DNA of 64,000 nucleotides, taken from the NCBI GenBank assembly GCA_020725665.1, contig DYEO01000018.1, positions 1-64,000 of the forward strand, in the 5' to 3' direction. This DNA is from Dethiobacter sp. (GTDB taxonomy: Bacteria; Bacillota; Dethiobacteria; DTU022; UBA8154). The notes below the pieces were generated by a model that saw only the letters and a list, made by a program, of their open reading frames with translations, made no database searches and was not told where the DNA came from. The stretch's first letter is position 1. The number at the start of each line of letters is the position of its first letter. This document shows positions 59,807 to 64,000 of this stretch, piece by piece. Made by a program: the position numbers and the translations under genes.

Positions 59807-60795
59807 ACAGCTGTACTCCTTTCTTTCTTATGCGTACTGGCCAGGCCTTTCCTGGATCTAACCTCAGCAAAAATTACTGCCGAGAGGATGATCATACCGA
59901 TAAGCAACTGCTGGTAATAGGCTGGTATGCTGAGGATGACCAGCCCGTTGCGCAGTATTCCCAGCAGCAGACACGCGATTAACGTACCGGCAATACTCCC
60001 CCTTCCACCTTTCATGCTGGTCCCGCCCAGCACCACCGCGGCGATGGAGTCCATCTCCAGCATCCAACCGGCCAGGGGTTCCGCAGTATTCAGCCTGGCG
60101 GTAACGATCAGCCCACCCAGGGCTGCCGTTACCCCGCAGAGCAGGTAAACCATAATTTTGTACAAATGTATCGAAACCCCGCTGCGGCGTAACGCCTCCT
60201 CATTTCCGCCCAGGGCCAGGGTATAGTAACCAAACCTGCTCATGTTCAGGACCAGTGCGGCGAGGGCCGCCATAAAAGCTGCCAAAAGCATGGGTGGATT
60301 TAACGGCCCGATATGGCCGCTTCCCCACCAGGTAAAGGCTCTGGGGAAACCGTAGATGGGAATACCGCCGGTAATGATCAGTGCCAGTCCTCTGGCTAGG
60401 GACATAAAGCCGAGGGTGACGATGAAGGGGTTTATCTTGAAAAGGGAGATGATGCTGCCGTTTGCTGCACCCACCAATCCACCGGCTGCCAAACCAATAA
60501 GAATAGATGTACCAACTCCCAGGCCATTCTGCATGGCAACGGCCATACAGACACCGCTCAAAGCGGCCACTGCTCCCACGGAGAGGTCTACCCCGCCGGA
60601 TGAGATGACGAAAGTCATCCCCAGTGCCAGGATAATGTAAAGGGAACTGTGGTCGAAAACATTTCGGAAGTTATCCCAGGTAAGGAAAAAGGGGGAGGCG
60701 ACACTCAGAAAGATAACCATGATCAGCATCACAAGGATTAAGAGCAGTTGAGGAAAAATGTTCCCCAGTAACAGCTTGATTTTAGTCCTGTTCAT
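59803..60795 (-). CDS. Ribose-type ABC transporter permease
   Basis: This is an integral membrane protein of the RbsC (BPD_transp_2) family: about nine hydrophobic helices, ALGMTFVISSGGVDLSVGAV, the conserved GSIAGTLIACLLLGILRNGL and ALGGNEEALRRSGV. The length is 330 aa. It lies between the ATPase and the second binding lipoprotein. Confidence 0.93.
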   Translation of the reverse strand: MNRTKIKLLLGNIFPQLLLILVMLIMVIFLSVASPFFLTWDNFRNVFDHSSLYIILALGMTFVISSGGVDLSVGAVAALSGVCMAVAMQNGLGVGTSILIGLAAGGLVGAANGSIISLFKINPFIVTLGFMSLARGLALIITGGIPIYGFPRAFTWWGSGHIGPLNPPMLLAAFMAALAALVLNMSRFGYYTLALGGNEEALRRSGVSIHLYKIMVYLLCGVTAALGGLIVTARLNTAEPLAGWMLEMDSIAAVVLGGTSMKGGRGSIAGTLIACLLLGILRNGLVILSIPAYYQQLLIGMIILSAVIFAEVRSRKGLASTHKKERSTAV

Positions 60796-60815
60796 TTCCG
60801 TATTCCTCTTTATTG

Positions 60816-61610
60816 CTAAGTCGTTATACTTTCTTCCGTGTATTCTTCGGTATAACGGTTGGAGCCGGTGATAAAACCAACCACCTGATCGGGGTTGGTG
60901 TTTTCCGTGCGAAAATCCTTCACCAGCCTCCCGCTTCTGATAACGCAGATACAGTCCGCTATGGTAAAAACGTGATGAAGGTTGTGGCTGATTACAAGCA
61001 CGGCGAACCCCTCATCCCCCAAGCTCCGGATTAACTCCAGGACCCTGGCCGATTCACTTACACCCATGGCGGCAGTGGGTTCATCAAAAATAATCATCCT
61101 GCCCTGCAGCTTGATGCTCCTGGCTACTGCAACCCCCTGTCTCTGGCCACCTGATAAAAATTCCACAGGCGTGATGACAGAGGGAATGGAGACTTTCAGC
61201 CTCCTTAACAGCTCTTCGCTCTCCCTATTCATTCTCTTCTTGTCCACAAAAAAGCAGGCTTTCAAAGGTTCTCTTCCCAGGAAGATGTTGCTGGCCACAT
61301 CAAGGCAGTCCACCAGCGCCAGGTCCTGGTAGACGGTAGATATCCCCAGCTCTATAGCTCTGGACGGCGTCATGTGCTTAAAAGTCTTCCCATTCAAAGA
61401 CAGCTCACCCTCGTCCGGATTTAATACTCCGGATATGATTTTGATAAGGGTGGATTTGCCGGCCCCGTTATCACCAACCAGCGCCATGACTTCGCCGGGG
61501 TATACATCCAAATCAACCCCGTCCAGGGCAATAACATGCCCGAAGGACTTTTTGATATTTCTAAGCCTGATATAGGGGATTCTCTTTCCTTGAGCGGCAT
61601 CATTCGACAT
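60816..61610 (-). CDS. Ribose-type ABC transporter ATPase, single-domain
   Basis: This nucleotide-binding protein has Walker A GDNGAGKSTLIKII, signature FLSGGQRQGVAVARSI and Walker B MIIFDEPTAAMG. RbsA-type ATPases usually contain two fused cassettes (about 500 aa); this one has a single cassette (264 aa), as in the Frc-type sugar importers, so the working form is presumably a homodimer. It precedes the permease by 20 bp and follows the broken yedF. Confidence 0.92.
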   Translation of the reverse strand: MSNDAAQGKRIPYIRLRNIKKSFGHVIALDGVDLDVYPGEVMALVGDNGAGKSTLIKIISGVLNPDEGELSLNGKTFKHMTPSRAIELGISTVYQDLALVDCLDVASNIFLGREPLKACFFVDKKRMNRESEELLRRLKVSIPSVITPVEFLSGGQRQGVAVARSIKLQGRMIIFDEPTAAMGVSESARVLELIRSLGDEGFAVLVISHNLHHVFTIADCICVIRSGRLVKDFRTENTNPDQVVGFITGSNRYTEEYTEESITT

Positions 61611-61670
61611 TGTCTCTCACCTCAATAAAAAAATTGAGATACCCCGGAAAATGCCCGCCTAAAGATCGAA

Positions 61671-62109
61671 TTAAAGAGTGATACATTTAGCGGCAGAGCG
61701 TATGTTATCCACAGTGTCATACATGTTGGTCACAGTACCTACTTTCAATTTGTCCTTCAGCTGGTAATAGTCCAGGCAGATGCCGCAGGAGAAAACTTCT
61801 ACACCCATTTCCACCAGTTGGTTCAGCTCATCCAGGAGGTTGGCTTCCCCCTTTGTAGTCATCCTTTTTCCCAGTATTCTGAATGATAATATAAGTACCG
61901 CCTTCCTTTTCTTCTACAGTTACCCGGCACCCCGCTGTCCTGGCAAAGCGGGTAACGTTCTCCCTCGCAGCTTCGTTATCAACGATGACTGTAAGTGTAA
62001 ATTCTTCATGACCTCCTTGAAACAGTTCGTCCAGGGCTTTTTTTGTGTTAATCACCGGCTGGGGACAGGATAACCCCCTGTTATCAATTTCTTTATGCGT
62101 CAACTGCAT
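61671..62109 (-). pseudogene. yedF: Broken yedF (selenium-metabolism protein YedF)
   Basis: The minus strand first reads a TusA/SirA-type domain (NRGLSCPQPVINTKKAL, starting with ATG at 62109 after AAAGGGGAA) and then, in another frame starting near 61862, the end of the DsrE-like domain (EMGVEVFSCGICLDYYQLKD, NIRSAAKCITL). Intact YedF carries both domains in about 200 aa; the segment that should join them (about 50 residues) is missing and the frames overlap by 35 bp. A deletion with frameshift is the simplest reading, though the first 93-aa protein alone could still be made. Confidence 0.8.
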
Positions 62110-62437
62110 GGTTCCCCTTTAATTTCATTTTTGATAAACAATATTATTTATCCGTGTTTAGTTAATCCATAACACCTTGTTCGATTTTGAGCATACCAGA
62201 AGTGTGAAAAGCTGCCCAATAGAATATTTCTATAAAGATAATCCGGTTAATCATAAACATCTATAAATCAGAATCATCAAGCATATTGTTCTGATCAATG
62301 AAGCGCATGTTCTTACTCCGGCAACACTTAATGAACTTAGACTTTTAACCAATACAAAGGTGAAAATGAGCCACTTATTCCCCTGATGCTTTTCGGTCAG
62401 CCTGCCCTTTCATCAATGTTTAACGGCTTCCTTTAAG
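62110..62437. other. AT-rich gap without a recognisable gene
   Basis: About 330 bp. Near the yedF end AT-rich -10-like boxes (ATAAATAATATTG on the minus strand) could serve that operon. At the other end GTGTATAAGGTGTATAATTT provides a -10 before the IS3 fragment. I see no repeat, RNA or convincing reading frame. Confidence 0.5.
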
Positions 62438-62461
62438 GTGTATAAGGTGTATAATTTTCAC

Positions 62462-62896
62462 ATGAGAAAATCATATACAGGCAAGTTCAAAGCCACCGTA
62501 GTTCTGGAGATTCTAAAAGAAGAGAAAACCATATCTGAGATAGCTTCTCAACATGAGGTTCACCCCAATCAACTATCGAAATGGAGAAAGGAAGCCATTA
62601 ATGGCTTTGCTAACGTCCTTGAGGACGGCCGGAGAAAAGGCGATAAGGAGAAGGAAGCCCTTGAAAAGAAAAACCAAGAACTTTATACAGAAATCGGCAA
62701 GTTAACCACCCAGCTCAACTGGCTGAAAAAAAATCTGGAATCAAGCTGGAGTAGGGATGAGCGCCTGAACCTGATAGAGTTTCAAAATCAGAAGCTGTCT
62801 ATTATAACTCAAGCGACGCTACTGTCTCTTAATCGGACAAGCCTTTATTATCGACCTAGTACCACCATCGCAAAAACCACTTTTCAGCAATTTTAG
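62462..62896 (+). mobile_element. Truncated IS3-family transposase (OrfA plus start of OrfB)
   Basis: From the ATG at 62462 the frame encodes an IS3-type OrfA helix-turn-helix (YTGKFKATVVLEILKEEKTI, HPNQLSKWRKEAI) and coiled coil (KLTTQLNWLKKNL), then continues in frame into the beginning of OrfB (QATLLSLNRTSLYYRPS). It stops at 62896, so the catalytic DDE domain is gone. Eight A residues at the OrfA-OrfB junction may be the former frameshift site. No terminal inverted repeats were found. Confidence 0.8.
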
Positions 62897-62965
62897 TAAA
62901 TTAAGCTGGGTTATTCTTTAATATACCAAATATTATAGCTGTTGCCACTTTATTACAATAAATGA

Positions 62966-63022
62966 AAGGCATTCCCAAGAACTGAGCGGAATTGAGCCTT
63001 ACGCCCGGTCCGGGAATGCCTT
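62966..63022. repeat. Long inverted repeat
   Basis: AAGGCATTCCC and GGGAATGCCTT form an 11-bp stem around 35 nt that itself contains CCGGTCCGG. It lies between the IS3 fragment and the MFS fragment and could be the end of an insertion sequence or a transcription signal. Confidence 0.6.
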
Positions 63023-63156
63023 CTTGGCTGCCTTTCTCCCGTTAATGCAGCCATACCCTCAAGATAATAATTTCAGCAGCTTGGCTACGGCGTTCTGCCA
63101 TTCTGCAATATGTTGGAGGCAGTTAACAAATAACACCTGGAACGTAAGCAGCCGGC

Positions 63157-63527
63157 GTTGGTCAATCCTTCCTGCCCTTTATCATTGCCTGCCTCATGGT
63201 CCTGGGTTTTGGTTTCAACATCTTTTCATCACCGAATATGAATGCGATTATGAGTTCCGTGTAGAAAAACTATTATGGGGTTGCTCAGCCACGCTGGCCA
63301 CCATGCGCCTGAGCGGCCAGTTATTCAGCATGGGCATCGTTATGGTAATTTTTACCCTAAACCTCGGCCAAGCACAGATAACCCCGGTATACTATTCTCT
63401 CTTTCTCTCCAGTATAAAGACCATCTTTACAATTTTTGCCCTGCTCTGCTGCGGCGGCATCTTTGCGTACCTGGCAAGGGGTAAAATGAGCGACATGACA
63501 GAGAGCCCGCTCAATCCTCGCTCCTGA
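63157..63527 (+). pseudogene. Remnant of an MFS (EmrB/QacA-type) transporter, C-terminus
   Basis: VGQSFLPFIIACLMVLGFGF and NIFSSPNMNAIMSSV end at a TAG, where the family would have Glu. After a one-base shift the other frame continues with SATLATMRLSGQLFSMGIVM, ALLCCGGIFAYLARGKM. This is the last third of a 14-helix multidrug transporter carrying a stop and a frameshift. Confidence 0.8.
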
Positions 63528-63544
63528 AAAATTGACTGTTAGCT

Positions 63545-63690
63545 TCTGGGAAACATCTTCTGCCGCGGCCGGACTGCCCACAATGCGCAGGGCCGTCGAG
63601 TAGACCAGGCTGCTGTATCTGGTTACCAGGGGCTGGTAAGCTTTTTGGTCACCTTTTAACACCCTGACAATCAACTCTTTATCCTGAATG
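63545..63690 (-). pseudogene. Fragment of an ECF sigma factor, N-terminus
   Basis: The minus strand reads QDKELIVRVLKGDQKAYQPL then VTRYSSLVYSTALRIVGSPA and AAEDVSQ, the region 2 start of an extracytoplasmic-function sigma factor. At about 63545 similarity stops and the sequence runs into the tail of the MFS remnant, so the gene is truncated at a junction. Confidence 0.7.
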
Positions 63691-63856
63691 ACCCACGCCC
63701 CCTTTCCCCTTCATCTATTAGACGTTGAAAAAATAAAAAACACTGCAAGGACCAAAGACCTGCTCAACCTAATAATTTTGATTGCGCCCCGACTGGCAAC
63801 GTCCCTTATTCTTTGTTCCGCATACAATAAAAACACAATTTTATCGATGAAAAGTG

Positions 63857-64000
63857 ATGGTTTTAATGGATGAATGGTTCAGACATTTTAAAGATAACCT
63901 GGAACGGCAGATTCAAAGTTATATCGGCAAAGACAACGCAGGTAATGTATTTTTCAGGGCCGGGGAGCAGGCCTGCTTTCAAAGAAAGATGCAGCAGTTA
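63857..64000 (+). CDS. Start of an unidentified gene cut by the right edge
   Basis: A frame from ATG 63857 (or ATG 63866) stays open for 48 codons to the end of the window: MDEWFRHFKDNLERQIQSYI ... VFFRAGEQACFQRKMQQL. It is charged and helical with no stop. I recognise no family from this piece. The SD is weak. The preceding 170 bp (63690-63857) show only a doubtful 61-codon frame. Confidence 0.45.
   Translation, partial: MVLMDEWFRHFKDNLERQIQSYIGKDNAGNVFFRAGEQACFQRKMQQL

Noticed and set aside
61671..62109. Two intact, independent selenium/sulfur carrier genes
   Set aside because: The second frame is only the end of a DsrE-like domain and has no SD; together they are the two ends of one yedF with the middle deleted.
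63688..63873. A 61-aa gene on the plus strand
   Set aside because: No SD, no family, composition looks random, and it overlaps the better frame at 63857.

Overview
The window looks like a chromosomal segment of an anaerobic, endospore-forming Firmicute of the Clostridia (Peptococcaceae-like). This is inferred from gene content, not from a species match. Sporulation genes (spoIIP, yqfC, yqfD, a dacF-type carboxypeptidase), an HrcA/CIRCE heat-shock operon, alpha/beta glycyl-tRNA synthetase, a PPDK/PpsR pair, a 2-selenouridine synthase and several oxygen-sensitive iron-sulfur enzymes all fit. GC content is moderate to high by eye.

Layout. Positions 1-43 kb hold the conserved Firmicutes block known from Bacillus subtilis as spoIIP ... 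hrcA-grpE-dnaK-dnaJ ... rpsU-yqeY-yqeZ-yqfA ... yqfC-yqfD-phoH-pgpH-ybeY-dgkA-cdd-era-recO-glyQS-ppsR ... dnaG-rpoD, nearly all on the minus strand and starting downstream of a tRNA cut by the left edge. Deviations are informative. lepA and hemW are absent between spoIIP and hrcA, where a TPR pseudokinase gene sits. prmA is absent between dnaJ and rsmE. dgt, dacF, ppdK, a DUF881 gene, HIT, mnmH and ylbF are interspersed. An iscR-iscS-iscU operon with its own strong promoter follows at 41-43 kb. From 43 to 48.8 kb come a DUF711/ACT pair, acpS, a decayed yyaL-type gene, a YbjQ gene and a GntR-controlled two-gene ABC exporter.

The region 49-62 kb is accessory. It has a radical SAM gene behind a strong promoter and a hairpin, a corrinoid-protein remnant, a MtaA/UroD-type methyltransferase and a double-cubane reductase-like protein. 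Next comes a long minus-strand operon with a ribose-type ABC importer (two paralogous lipoproteins, one permease, a half-size ATPase), a PfkB kinase, a DUF436 protein, a divergent pseudouridine-phosphate-glycosidase-like protein, a DUF362 ferredoxin and a QueG-like Fe-S protein. My working idea is uptake, phosphorylation and glycosidic cleavage of a nucleoside-like or C-glycoside compound. A broken yedF begins that operon. From 62 to 64 kb the sequence is debris: truncated IS3, MFS and ECF sigma fragments, then a gene cut by the right edge.

The most unusual feature is a dense layer of small repeats. Arrays with a strict 7-bp period but varying sequence often abut palindromes bounded by GTAGGG...CCCTAC. 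They cluster at gene ends and in three cases (nfeD, the pseudokinase, acpS) encode the C-terminal tail. Start codons were adjusted where a Shine-Dalgarno (SD) sequence or the family's usual N-terminus argued for it. All assignments are from reading the sequence; no database search was run.
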